Origin: Streptomyces sp. NBC_01465
Lineage (GTDB): Bacteria > Actinomycetota > Actinomycetes > Streptomycetales > Streptomycetaceae
Length of the DNA stretch: 64,000 bases
Direction: 5' to 3'
Assembly (NCBI RefSeq): GCF_036227325.1
Contig: NZ_CP109467.1
Span: 8,928,001 to 8,992,000 of the forward strand
In this document: piece by piece, positions 26,244 through 33,976 of the stretch
Position numbering within the stretch: position 1 is the first letter of the stretch
How the letters are laid out: each line of letters opens with the position of its first letter
Notes under the pieces: generated by a model
What the model was told of the DNA's origin: nothing
Database searches by the model: none
The model's input: the letters and a program-made list of their open reading frames with translations, nothing else
Translations under genes and position numbers: made by a program

Positions 26244-27442
26244 CGTCTGCTCTCCTGTTGGTCCTCGGTCCGGGCGGCGAGGTACTCGGGCTGCTCGGAT
26301 TCGAGCGGCGGGCGGCCTTTTACAGGCCTGTGATGCCGGCCCGCTGTGCCTGTAGCTCCGAGCGGACGAGTTCGAGGAGTCGGCCTGCCCAGTTGCGGCC
26401 GCGTCCGGCGTTGTCCCCCCCAGAAGCCCGAGTCGGCGTCGTCGTAGATCACGGTGGCGTCGTTCGTGGTCAGCAGGATCTCGGCCAGGTCGGGGTGCTG
26501 GTGATACTTCGCGCGCAAGAGGTCCGTCATCACCGCGGCGCGGGCTTGCTGCCAGCCCTCACGCTGTGCTGCCGCGGTCGCGGACTTGCGTGCGGCGGCA
26601 TGGGTCTCTGCCGTGGCGATCGCGGTCCGGACCTCGGGGTCAGCGACTGACAGCGCCCAGTAGGCGTGGGCGGCAGATGGGTAGCTGACCTCGCCGACGA
26701 CGATCGGGGCCGGGTAGTCGTTGCGCAGGCCCCGGAATCCCGGGGCATCGACCGGTTTGCTCGGATACGTGTGGTACAGCTTGATCGCCGGGGCGAAGGA
26801 GGTCACTGGTCCGTCTGCCGGGACGTGTGTGGCCCGTTCAGCAACCCATCGTGCCCGTTCCTCGAAGTAGGCGACGGCCCTGTCGTAGTCCTCCTGCATG
26901 ATCGGCCCCTCGGCCGGGATGTACGTTTCGCCGCCGGGTCCCGCCACCAGCACCCGCAGCGGCCAGTCTTTGCTGTCCATGTCGCCCAGTGCGTAGCGGC
27001 GCTGCGAGATCGGGATGGCCAGGAAGGCGTTGCGGGCTGCGGCGCGGTTTGCCTCGGTCCGGTCGGCGAGGAAGGTGTCGACTGCGGCGAGGCACCGACC
27101 TGTTGAATCCGGGCGCCCGTTCAGTTGGTCGATGGTGTCGCGTATCTCGGCGACCAGCAGGTCGGGGGTGAGGTGGCTGTGGGGCTCGCTGAAGGTCCAG
27201 CTGGCCAGTTCGAACGCGGATGCCTTGGCGCCGTCGGGCAGGGTGGTGGCTACCCAGCCGCTGTCGAGCTTGTTCTGGAACTCCTCAAGGGTGACCAGTT
27301 CCCAGCAGTCGATGAGCCCGTCGGCGTAGATGAACAGGTCGGTGAGGAAGTGCGTGCCGCCGTTGCGGATGAAGGCGTGGCGCCAGGTGCCGGGTATGCG
27401 AACACCGTCCACCGTGCGGTGAGTTGTCTTGTTGCCGATCAT
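26240..27442 (-). CDS. NADAR-domain protein, frameshifted near 3' end
   Basis: From ATG 27442 (MIGNKTTHRTVDGVRIPGTW) the first 150 residues form an N-terminal domain (FLTDLFIYADGLIDCWELVT). The C-terminal NADAR domain shows VVGEVSYPSAAHAYWALSVA, AREGW-type helices and DDADSGFWG. NADAR proteins act on ADP-ribose-linked metabolites or ADP-ribosylated DNA and can serve as antitoxins or phage factors. After FWG the frame runs into Arg/Pro-rich nonsense. Removing one base from the C7 run at 26414-26420 restores DNAGRGRNWAGRLLELVRSE and a stop at 26321. So this is a recent single-base break or a sequencing error. Confidence 0.75.
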   Translation of the reverse strand: MIGNKTTHRTVDGVRIPGTWRHAFIRNGGTHFLTDLFIYADGLIDCWELVTLEEFQNKLDSGWVATTLPDGAKASAFELASWTFSEPHSHLTPDLLVAEIRDTIDQLNGRPDSTGRCLAAVDTFLADRTEANRAAARNAFLAIPISQRRYALGDMDSKDWPLRVLVAGPGGETYIPAEGPIMQEDYDRAVAYFEERARWVAERATHVPADGPVTSFAPAIKLYHTYPSKPVDAPGFRGLRNDYPAPIVVGEVSYPSAAHAYWALSVADPEVRTAIATAETHAAARKSATAAAQREGWQQARAAVMTDLLRAKYHQHPDLAEILLTTNDATVIYDDADSGFWGGQRRTRPQLGRPTPRTRPLGATGTAGRHHRPVKGRPPLESEQPEYLAARTEDQQESRR

Positions 27443-27593
27443 CCGGCAATTGTGTCGCAGCTGCCGCTGCGGGGTCGGGGAGTTTCCGATGGGACATGCG
27501 CTGGGGTGCTGGCTGGCGGTACTGGCGGCGGTGGATCCTGGAGCGGACAGAGACCACCTCCCAAGGCCAGCTACACGGTGCAACACTGCATCC

Positions 27594-28106
27594 GTGGATG
27601 ACAGGGCACGCTATGAGGCGCAACTCGACACGCTGATTGCGCTCATTACCTACATGGCTCTTACGAGATGGCGTAGTCGCTCCCCCAACGGCCTCTCAAA
27701 GGATCTTGGACTAGCTGAGGACGTTGTCACTCGCGCGTTGAACGGGTTTCCTGGTTTGTTCCGCAAGAGTGCGGACTTCTATCCGACTGACGCTGGGCCC
27801 CAACACTCCTTCACCCTGCATGCGCGCTATGCGCGGCGCCGACCTCGGGAGGAGAACTCCACCCCCAACCAACCAGTTGGTGCACCCAACGCGGCATCCC
27901 TCAGCGACCCCGAACCCACTCAGGATGGGGCGGGAGAGGAATTGGATGCTGAAACGCTCCGCGCGCTCCTCGACTACGTGACCGAACGCGCAAGGGCCGA
28001 GCGGGATACCCGTTTACACACCCAATCGATTCGGTGGCTGCTGGCCGGAGCCATCACGGCCGCCCTTGCCAGCCTGGTAGCAGCGATCATCCAGGCCCTC
28101 CGATAG
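27594..28106 (+). CDS. Unknown protein with C-terminal membrane helix
   Basis: The product is 170 aa from GTG 27594 (VDDRARYEAQLDTLIALITY). The first half looks like a small winged helix (GLSKDLGLAEDVVTRALNGF), the middle is Pro-rich, and the C-terminus is a single membrane helix WLLAGAITAALASLVAAIIQ with only a few residues beyond it. This is a tail-anchored topology, also seen in small membrane effectors of defence modules. It is divergent from the NADAR gene and could belong to that pair. Function unknown. Confidence 0.55.
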   Translation: MDDRARYEAQLDTLIALITYMALTRWRSRSPNGLSKDLGLAEDVVTRALNGFPGLFRKSADFYPTDAGPQHSFTLHARYARRRPREENSTPNQPVGAPNAASLSDPEPTQDGAGEELDAETLRALLDYVTERARAERDTRLHTQSIRWLLAGAITAALASLVAAIIQALR

Positions 28107-28349
28107 CCGACCTCCTGGCTCCGACGACGCACCGGCAGTCGCTTTGCGCGGTTAACGACGCTGGCCGTGCAACGGTGAGTTGGACGCGCAGGCGCGCCCA
28201 ACAGCAGCAACCCTCTGTTTGATCCCATCCAGTCCATGCAGGTCAGCCTCGCGCGGAGGACTAACTCCCTTGGGGCAGGGCGCAGGTGCTGGTGCATCGG
28301 ACTTCTGTGACTGGGCGCCAGAGTTGGCCGCGTTCGCCAACTGAAGCGC

Positions 28350-29735
28350 TCACCTCGATGCCAAGCCGGTCGAGTTGGCGGTGCGGCGCCGGGTCTCCGC
28401 AAGATGGGTGTTGATGTAGCGGCCGAGGATCAGTGGGTCCTGGGGGGTGTGGGCCTCGAAGGTGATGCGGCGCAGCAGGCTGACTCCGTCGAGTGCGACG
28501 CCCTCGCGGGCGAGGATGAAGACGAGAGTGAGGAACGCGGACCGGGCGTTACCGTCGCCGAAGGGATGAAAGAAGCAGACGTCGAGATAGGCGCGGGCGG
28601 CGCGGGCGGTCAGGCCGAGAGGCCGCTCGACGTCGGATGCACTCTCGGCCAGGCACGTGTCGAAGCGGGCAGGTATGTTCGGTCCGATGCCGTAGCGCTC
28701 CCGGCTTCCCTTGGCGAACGCGGGCGAGTTGCGGAACCGTGGCGGCTGCGGAGTACCCAGGAGGTGCTGATGCCAGCTGCTGAGCAGTGCGAAGTCGAGC
28801 CGCGCTCCGCGTGCCGCATCGGCTCGTAGCAATTCCAGGGCGCTGAGCAGGCCTTGGGCTCGGGCAGGGTCGATGGCGCCGTCAAAGGCCCGAATGTCCT
28901 CCGCCGCGCCGTCGCGAAGGGGCACTACCGGTCCGTCCGTACCACTGTCCGAGATCTCGTGCCACGGCACCGATTCACGCACCGCGAGCCAGCGCTGCAA
29001 GTGGTCTTGAGTCGGCGCGTCTGCGCGGGTACGGCCGTCGGCTGGCTGCAGAGACAGCGCAAGCTGCTCCGCGACGTCGTCGACCACCACCGTGTCAGGA
29101 CCGGTCCAGCTGTGGAACCGTCCACCGATCGCCTCGTCCACCAGGCCTCGGGCCACGTCGGGCGCGACTCCCCAGCGATGGAGGAACCAGGTGAGCACTT
29201 GGCGGCAGTGGCCGTGCCAGCCACTGCCGCACCCGGTGCGGTCGACGACCTGCAGGATCAAGTTCCTCGCCGCGCGCTCCCACAAGATCCGCTGATCCTC
29301 GATGTCGGTCAGGTCCAGGGGGTACGCCTCGAACCAGTCGGCGAGGTACTCCAGCCACTCGCGCCACTCACGCAGGGCCGCCTCGACCCGGACCAGTGTC
29401 TCTTCCGACGTCGTGATCGAGTCCCGCGGACAGCACCAGCTTCCTACCGGTCCACCGTCGAAATCCCCCTCGTCGTGCGACCAGCGCCACCCGACGGTCC
29501 ATCCGCCGTAGTACTGGACAAGGGCGTACGACATGGCGTCGGCCCAGCGCTCGGCCTCGCCATGGCTCCAGGTGCTCATCGCGGGGTCCCCGAAAGGGAC
29601 GTCCGGGCGGATAGGTACACACTGGGCCGGGCCGAGCGAGCGCACCGTCTGCGCTACGGACGCGCCGTCGAAGGCATGACGGGCGGGGTCCACGTCGTCC
29701 CAGTTCAGGAGGTGAGGAGCCAATTCAACGATCAC
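28350..29735 (-). CDS. Fic-domain protein (AMPylase-like)
   Basis: The product is 461 aa from GTG 29735. The Fic motif CFFHPFGDGNARSAF has His390, Phe392, Asp394, Gly395-Asn396 and Arg398, matching HPFx[D/E]GNxxR with Ala in the variable position. The N-terminal 300 residues have a Trp-rich region (WTVGWRWSHDEGDFDGG) of unknown role. Fic enzymes transfer AMP or other nucleotide parts to hydroxyls. I see no clear inhibitory (S/T)xxxE(G/N) helix, so control is unknown. It stands alone on the minus strand and is distinct from the small Doc-like toxin at 30183. Confidence 0.85.
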   Translation of the reverse strand: MIVELAPHLLNWDDVDPARHAFDGASVAQTVRSLGPAQCVPIRPDVPFGDPAMSTWSHGEAERWADAMSYALVQYYGGWTVGWRWSHDEGDFDGGPVGSWCCPRDSITTSEETLVRVEAALREWREWLEYLADWFEAYPLDLTDIEDQRILWERAARNLILQVVDRTGCGSGWHGHCRQVLTWFLHRWGVAPDVARGLVDEAIGGRFHSWTGPDTVVVDDVAEQLALSLQPADGRTRADAPTQDHLQRWLAVRESVPWHEISDSGTDGPVVPLRDGAAEDIRAFDGAIDPARAQGLLSALELLRADAARGARLDFALLSSWHQHLLGTPQPPRFRNSPAFAKGSRERYGIGPNIPARFDTCLAESASDVERPLGLTARAARAYLDVCFFHPFGDGNARSAFLTLVFILAREGVALDGVSLLRRITFEAHTPQDPLILGRYINTHLAETRRRTANSTGLASR

Positions 29736-29887
29736 CGCCCAAGCCTGCCACGCTCACCGGGCGCCCTAAGGTAGTTTTCCCCGCTCAGGAGCGCGACGGG
29801 CCTGCTGTCGCCACCTCCGACGCACAGCCCCGCTAACTCAAGCGCTCATCCGCCAACTGTGATGCCCGGTCACAACTTCACCAATCG

Positions 29888-29917
29888 GTATGCCCAGCAG
29901 CATACTGAGGGGCATAC
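29888..29917. promoter_or_regulatory. Operator-like inverted repeat of toxin-antitoxin genes
   Basis: GTATGCCC at 29888-29895 and GGGCATAC at 29910-29917 are exact reverse complements. A further GCATAC half-site lies at 29900-29905. The site ends seven bases before the antitoxin GTG, as expected for autoregulation by the antitoxin. Confidence 0.6.
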
Positions 29918-29924
29918 TTGAAGG

Positions 29925-30179
29925 GTGGACGACAAAGACACCAGCGTGAAGATCGACACGAGCACAAGGGACCGCTTCAAGGCCCTCGCCAAGGGGCGAG
30001 GCCTCACGATGCGCGACTACCTCGCCGAACTCGCCGAACGCGAAGAACACGAGAGGTTCCTCGACTCCGCGACGGCCGCCTTCAAGCGGGCCGTCGAGCG
30101 CCCCGGCATCGCTGAGAACTTCGACCGCGACTTCGGCGGACTGCCCACAGCCGACCACACCACGGGCCAGGCGGCCTGA
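29925..30179 (+). CDS. Antitoxin of Doc-like toxin-antitoxin pair
   Basis: The product is 84 aa from GTG 29925. Residues 1-45 (TSVKIDTSTRDRFKALAKGR, then LTMRDYLAELAERE) form a ribbon-helix-helix-like DNA-binding domain. The C-terminal half is acidic and flexible and would wrap the toxin. It is three bases from the toxin start. The palindromic operator directly upstream fits repression by this protein, strengthened by toxin. Confidence 0.75.
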   Translation: MDDKDTSVKIDTSTRDRFKALAKGRGLTMRDYLAELAEREEHERFLDSATAAFKRAVERPGIAENFDRDFGGLPTADHTTGQAA

Positions 30180-30182
30180 GTT

Positions 30183-30554
30183 GTGGAACTGCTCATCGAC
30201 CACCGATGGCTTCTGGCTCAGCAGGAAGTACTGCTCGGCAAAGACCTCACCGTGCACGACTACTCGATCTTCGTCGGGATGGGCGCACGCCACCGGGTGA
30301 ACACCCCGCGCCTGGGCGAGGAACCCGACGCCTCCTGGCGCGCCGCAGTGCTCGTGGAAGAACTCGTCCTGCTACGGCCGCTGCCGGCCCGCAACGAGTA
30401 CTTCGCCTACGGTGTCGCCACCGCATACCTCGAAGCCTCGGCCCAACCCATCGAGGCCGCCTACGAACTGTGGCGCGACCTCATCACCGACATCCGAGCC
30501 CTGCGCCTCGACGTCTACGACATCGCCGACCGGCTCCGGTCCTGGAGCATCTGA
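30183..30554 (+). CDS. Doc/Fic-family toxin-like component
   Basis: The 123-aa product (MELLIDHRWLLAQQEVLLGK, DYSIFVGMGARHRVNTPRLG, LLRPLPARNEYFAYGVATAY) matches the small Streptomyces proteins annotated as Fic-family toxin-antitoxin toxins. The place of the HPFxxGN motif is taken by RPLPARNEYFAYG, with Asn and Arg but without the catalytic His, so AMPylation or phosphorylation by the usual mechanism is doubtful. A structural homologue with another activity, or a decayed toxin, are both possible. It is coupled to the antitoxin by a gap of 3 bp. Confidence 0.7.
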   Translation: MELLIDHRWLLAQQEVLLGKDLTVHDYSIFVGMGARHRVNTPRLGEEPDASWRAAVLVEELVLLRPLPARNEYFAYGVATAYLEASAQPIEAAYELWRDLITDIRALRLDVYDIADRLRSWSI

Positions 30555-30666
30555 CTTCGACGGGGCATCCCGCTTTAAGGCTGTTGCTGCTTGGTACGAG
30601 GTGGTGCGGCGGGCACCTCGCGCGGCGCTAGCATCGGCACTCCACCGCCCTTGGGAGTTTGCCGCT

Positions 30667-31548
30667 GTGTCGTTGCCGCGTATCGGAGTTGTCATCGTGA
30701 CCATGGGCACACGCCCGCGGGAACTGGAGGCTCTACTCACTTCGGTGGAGAAGCAGGATGCGCCGGCGGCTCGAGTGATGCTGATCGGCAACTCAACGCC
30801 CCTCACGGACGTGAACGTGGCGGAGAACGTGACCAAGGTCCCGCTCGAGGAAAACCTCGGCTGTCCAGGAGGCCGCAACGTCGGCCTGAAGCTGCTGCGC
30901 GACTCCGGCGAGGTCGATGTCGTCATCGAGTTGGACGACGACGGTCTGCTCATCGACGCGGACGTATTCGCAAGGGTCCAGCAGCTGTTCGCGTCCGAAC
31001 CGCGGCTCGGGATTGTCGGATTCAGGGTGGCTGACGAACACGGACACACCGAGCGACGCTGGGTGCCCCGCCTGCGCGCCGACGATCCGATGCGCCGCGG
31101 CCCGGTGACCGCGTTCCTCGGTGGAGGCCACGCCTTTTCCATGCGGATGCTCAAGGAAACCGGGCTGTGGGCGGGGGAGTTCTTCTTCGGGCATGAGGAG
31201 TCCGACCTGGCGTGGCGAGCGCTGGACGAGGGCTGGAAGATCCTTTACGAACCCGAGCTTGTCCTGCAGCACCCGGCGACGTCCCCAGCTAGGCATGCGG
31301 TCTACTACCGCTTCACGGCGCGAAACCGGGTGTGGCTGGCGCGCCGGAGGCTGCCGTGGCCGCTGATTCCCGTCTACCTCGGAGTGTGGATCCTCCTCAC
31401 CGTGGCGCGTATCCGATCCGTGGCCGGACTGAGAGCGTGGTGCGGCGGCTTCGTTGAGGGTCTGCGGACGTCATGTCCACCGCGCAAGGCGATGAAGTGG
31501 CGCACGGTGTGGCGTATGACCCGGCTGGGCCGCCCTCCGATCTTCTGA
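30667..31548 (+). CDS. GT2-family glycosyltransferase
   Basis: The product is 293 aa from GTG 30667, with GGGAG about nine bases upstream. VSLPRIGVVIVTMGTRPREL starts the GT-A fold. NLGCPGGRNVGLKLL is the rhamnosyltransferase-like donor loop, and ELDDDG (88-93) supplies the metal-binding Asp cluster. HEESDLAWRALDEGWKILYE is the ED-type acceptor motif with the catalytic Asp. The C-terminal WLARRRLPWPLIPVYLGVW is a membrane-associated helix. It would transfer a sugar to a lipid-linked or cell-surface glycan. No other glycan genes are adjacent. Confidence 0.88.
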   Translation: MSLPRIGVVIVTMGTRPRELEALLTSVEKQDAPAARVMLIGNSTPLTDVNVAENVTKVPLEENLGCPGGRNVGLKLLRDSGEVDVVIELDDDGLLIDADVFARVQQLFASEPRLGIVGFRVADEHGHTERRWVPRLRADDPMRRGPVTAFLGGGHAFSMRMLKETGLWAGEFFFGHEESDLAWRALDEGWKILYEPELVLQHPATSPARHAVYYRFTARNRVWLARRRLPWPLIPVYLGVWILLTVARIRSVAGLRAWCGGFVEGLRTSCPPRKAMKWRTVWRMTRLGRPPIF

Positions 31549-31574
31549 GCAGCTCAGCGTTTGGTGGAGGTCGC

Positions 31575-32141
31575 CTACCAGTCGGTGAGATCCACCAGGC
31601 GGCGGCAGTGCGGGTCCTCGGAAGCCTCGGAAGTTCGCCACTCCTCTCCGAGCAACGAGGGCAGTGCTGCCAGCAGCGCGGTCAGCGCACCACCCGGCCG
31701 CACGTCTGCGGCGACCACGCCGGGGAACTCGTCGCTGTCCATGTACAGGCGCAGCAGGCCTCCTTCGAGGAAGAGGAACCCGCGCAGATGCGGACCGGCC
31801 GACTCTTCTGACGGGTGGGCCAGGCACCGCAGCAGAGTGGCGGACCAGTCGTCCGTGGTGAACGGGGCCTCTTTCACCTGTTCCGGATCGACCAGATACA
31901 GGTCCATCCCCATGGTGGAAGTGACCCTGTGTGCCGGGTAGATGTGTGTGCCGGTGTGCACTGCGCGAAGCAGCGCGACGACGTCGTGCGCGGTGCGCAG
32001 TCCCTCACCGTCGCGGAGCGGGATCTCGTACGCGGTCAGTTGGTCCGGTGCGCACTCACCTCTGTCTCCGAGGACGGCCCGCACCGCCGGCGCATGTGAC
32101 GGTGCGGGCAGAATTCCGCGTACGTACTGGTCCTCCAGCAC
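31575..32141 (-). CDS. Unknown 188-aa protein, possibly 5'-frameshifted
   Basis: The frame from GTG 32141 encodes VLEDQYVRGILPAPSHAPAV through to HCRRLVDLTDW, without recognisable motifs. The likely original start is ATG 32230 (MSNFVSEDDREIEELQVKQ), which hits a stop near 32160. The present frame, read upstream, continues as TAGLLLNFVYAPVLEDQ. A one-base change near 32170-32180 would join them into one protein of about 218 aa. It follows a decayed secreted-protein gene, whose stop overlaps that ATG. Confidence 0.5.
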   Translation of the reverse strand: MLEDQYVRGILPAPSHAPAVRAVLGDRGECAPDQLTAYEIPLRDGEGLRTAHDVVALLRAVHTGTHIYPAHRVTSTMGMDLYLVDPEQVKEAPFTTDDWSATLLRCLAHPSEESAGPHLRGFLFLEGGLLRLYMDSDEFPGVVAADVRPGGALTALLAALPSLLGEEWRTSEASEDPHCRRLVDLTDW

Positions 32142-32222
32142 TGGTGCGTAGACGAAGTTCAGCAGGAGGCCGGCTGTTTCACCTGAAGCTCTTCGATCTC
32201 TCGGTCGTCCTCGCTCACGAAG

Positions 32223-32665
32223 TTACTCATTCACCCATTTTGGACACTTCTGCATGCCATTGCAGTACGCGGTGATTACGCCGACCACATGGCCGCGTCC
32301 GGCGTCGGTACCTTCCGTCGTCCGTCTTGCGCGCGTACCGCACCTTGACGATGAGCTTCACGCGCCCTTAGACCCGGTTCGTGGCCAGCCCCAGTACTGG
32401 ATGTTGGCGCCCCGCACCTTGTCTACGTGGCCCTGGATCGGGATGTTGGCGATGGCGCACTTCTTGAGGTTGTACTTCCCGGAGAAGTGGTTCCAGCCCA
32501 GTTCGCCGTTGCCGACGCGGGTGGGGATGTGGCGGCCATCAGAGTCGGTTGTGCTGCACTTGACGCTCTTGTTCAGTACGGACCTGCCTGGGCCGGGGCG
32601 GCGAAGCAGACGAGGAGCATGGTCGCCGCGGCGACAGGGGACACGAGTGCGGAGACCTTCTTCAT
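32223..32665 (-). pseudogene. Decayed small secreted protein gene
   Basis: ATG 32665 starts a clear signal peptide (MKKVSALVSPVAAATMLLVC then FAAPAQAG), but the frame stops after PY. Another frame carries VLNKSVKCSTTDSDGRHIPT, LGWNHFSGKYNLKKCA and VRGANIQYWGW. The next has VKLIVKVRYARKTDDGRY, and a further shift gives VVGVITAYCNGMQKCPKWVN and a stop at 32223. At least three frame changes are needed. The ancestor was a secreted protein of about 145 aa with paired cysteines, of unknown role. Confidence 0.75.
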
Positions 32666-32836
32666 GTCATGGAATGTGACATGTGCAGATTTGTGGAGTA
32701 GGCGGCTGAACCGGCATTCCCTCTATCTAGTTGTTTGTCATACCGGGCGCGAGTTGCTGGCGGGACCGGAGAGGACTGAGGGATGCCGGAGTCTGTTGGC
32801 CGAGGAGGCCCGCCCGGCGCTCGGTGCTCTTCGGGT

Positions 32837-33976
32837 TCACCCGGTGATTCTGCGTACGGCGAGCACCGACTCCAGGTCGATCTTGACCACGTCCACCGAC
32901 CGCCCCGGCCGGGGCGCCTGCACGAGCAGTCCATTTCCGATCGCCATGGCCACGTGCTCGGGCCGTGACGCGGCGCCCACGGTGAAGATCAGGTCGCCCG
33001 GGCGGATCGCGGAGACAGCGACGGGGCGTCCCACCTTCACCTGGTCGTAGGTGACGCGGGGGAGCTCGATGCCGGCGACACCGTACGCGCGCTGCATCAG
33101 CGAGGAGCAGTCGCACCGGTCGCGGGGCTCGCTGCCGTGCGGGTTGGTGCAGGTGCCGCCCCATTGGTAGGGGGTGCCGAGTTGGTCGAGAGCCCACCGG
33201 ATCGCGGTGCGCACCGCCACGGGAGCGGCGGGGATCTGGTAGCCGGCCGGAAGTTGACCAGACGTCCCCGGATCGATGCTGACCTCATGCCCGCAACGCC
33301 GCGTTGCGGAGCTCGTCGTGTACGTACTGGCGATGGGGGAGCCGAGGGTGGGGGCGATGGCCTGTTGCAGCGCGGTGGCGAGCGCTTCGTGGCGGGCGTA
33401 CGCGCCGGGGAATGCGGACTTCTGGACCTTCTGGGCGGCGTCGGTGAGTCGCAACTGCTCCCAATGCTTCACGGACTTCAGCGCCCGGTAGAACTTCGTC
33501 GCCGCGTACACGGGGTCGAGGATCTGCGCCCGGGTGCCCCAGCCCTGCGAGGGCCGCTGCTGGAACAGGCCGAGGCTGTCGCGATCCCCACCCGACAGGT
33601 TGCGCAGCCCCGATTCCTGCAGGGCGGTGGCGAGCGCGATCACCTGCCCGCGGGCGGAGACCTTCAGCTGGACTCCGGTCGCGACGATCACCCTCGCGTT
33701 GGGGATCTGCTCGGCAGGAGCGGAGAGCCCGGAGACCGTGACCGTGCTGGTACTCCCGGCGAGGACGGCGCGCACTTGTGCAGCGACCTGCGCGGCATCA
33801 ACTTCCTCACCGCCGGCGCCGCCGGTGGTGGTGCACTGGGATCGGTTGCGGGCGGCGGCCTGGGCCTGGTCGTTGCCGACGCCAGCCACGTTCGCGGCGA
33901 TCGCGGTCAGCAGGACCAGAGCAAGGGTGACGACTGCAGAGCCTGCCACCGCCCAGGCCTTGACCGTCTTGGTCAT
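32837..33976 (-). CDS. NlpC/P60 endopeptidase of conjugation cluster
   Basis: The product is 379 aa from ATG 33976 (ATGA overlap with the previous stop). An N-terminal membrane helix (VVTLALVLLTAIAANVAGVG) is followed by a muramidase-like region with ALATALQESGLRNLSGGDRD and LGLFQQRPSQGWG (residues 115-147). A C-terminal NlpC/P60 domain has the catalytic Cys290 in CDCSSLMQRAYG and His341 in RPEHVAMAIG. It would open peptidoglycan locally for the transfer channel, like VirB1/TcpG proteins. It is the last gene of the minus-strand transfer operon. Confidence 0.88.
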   Translation of the reverse strand: MTKTVKAWAVAGSAVVTLALVLLTAIAANVAGVGNDQAQAAARNRSQCTTTGGAGGEEVDAAQVAAQVRAVLAGSTSTVTVSGLSAPAEQIPNARVIVATGVQLKVSARGQVIALATALQESGLRNLSGGDRDSLGLFQQRPSQGWGTRAQILDPVYAATKFYRALKSVKHWEQLRLTDAAQKVQKSAFPGAYARHEALATALQQAIAPTLGSPIASTYTTSSATRRCGHEVSIDPGTSGQLPAGYQIPAAPVAVRTAIRWALDQLGTPYQWGGTCTNPHGSEPRDRCDCSSLMQRAYGVAGIELPRVTYDQVKVGRPVAVSAIRPGDLIFTVGAASRPEHVAMAIGNGLLVQAPRPGRSVDVVKIDLESVLAVRRITG

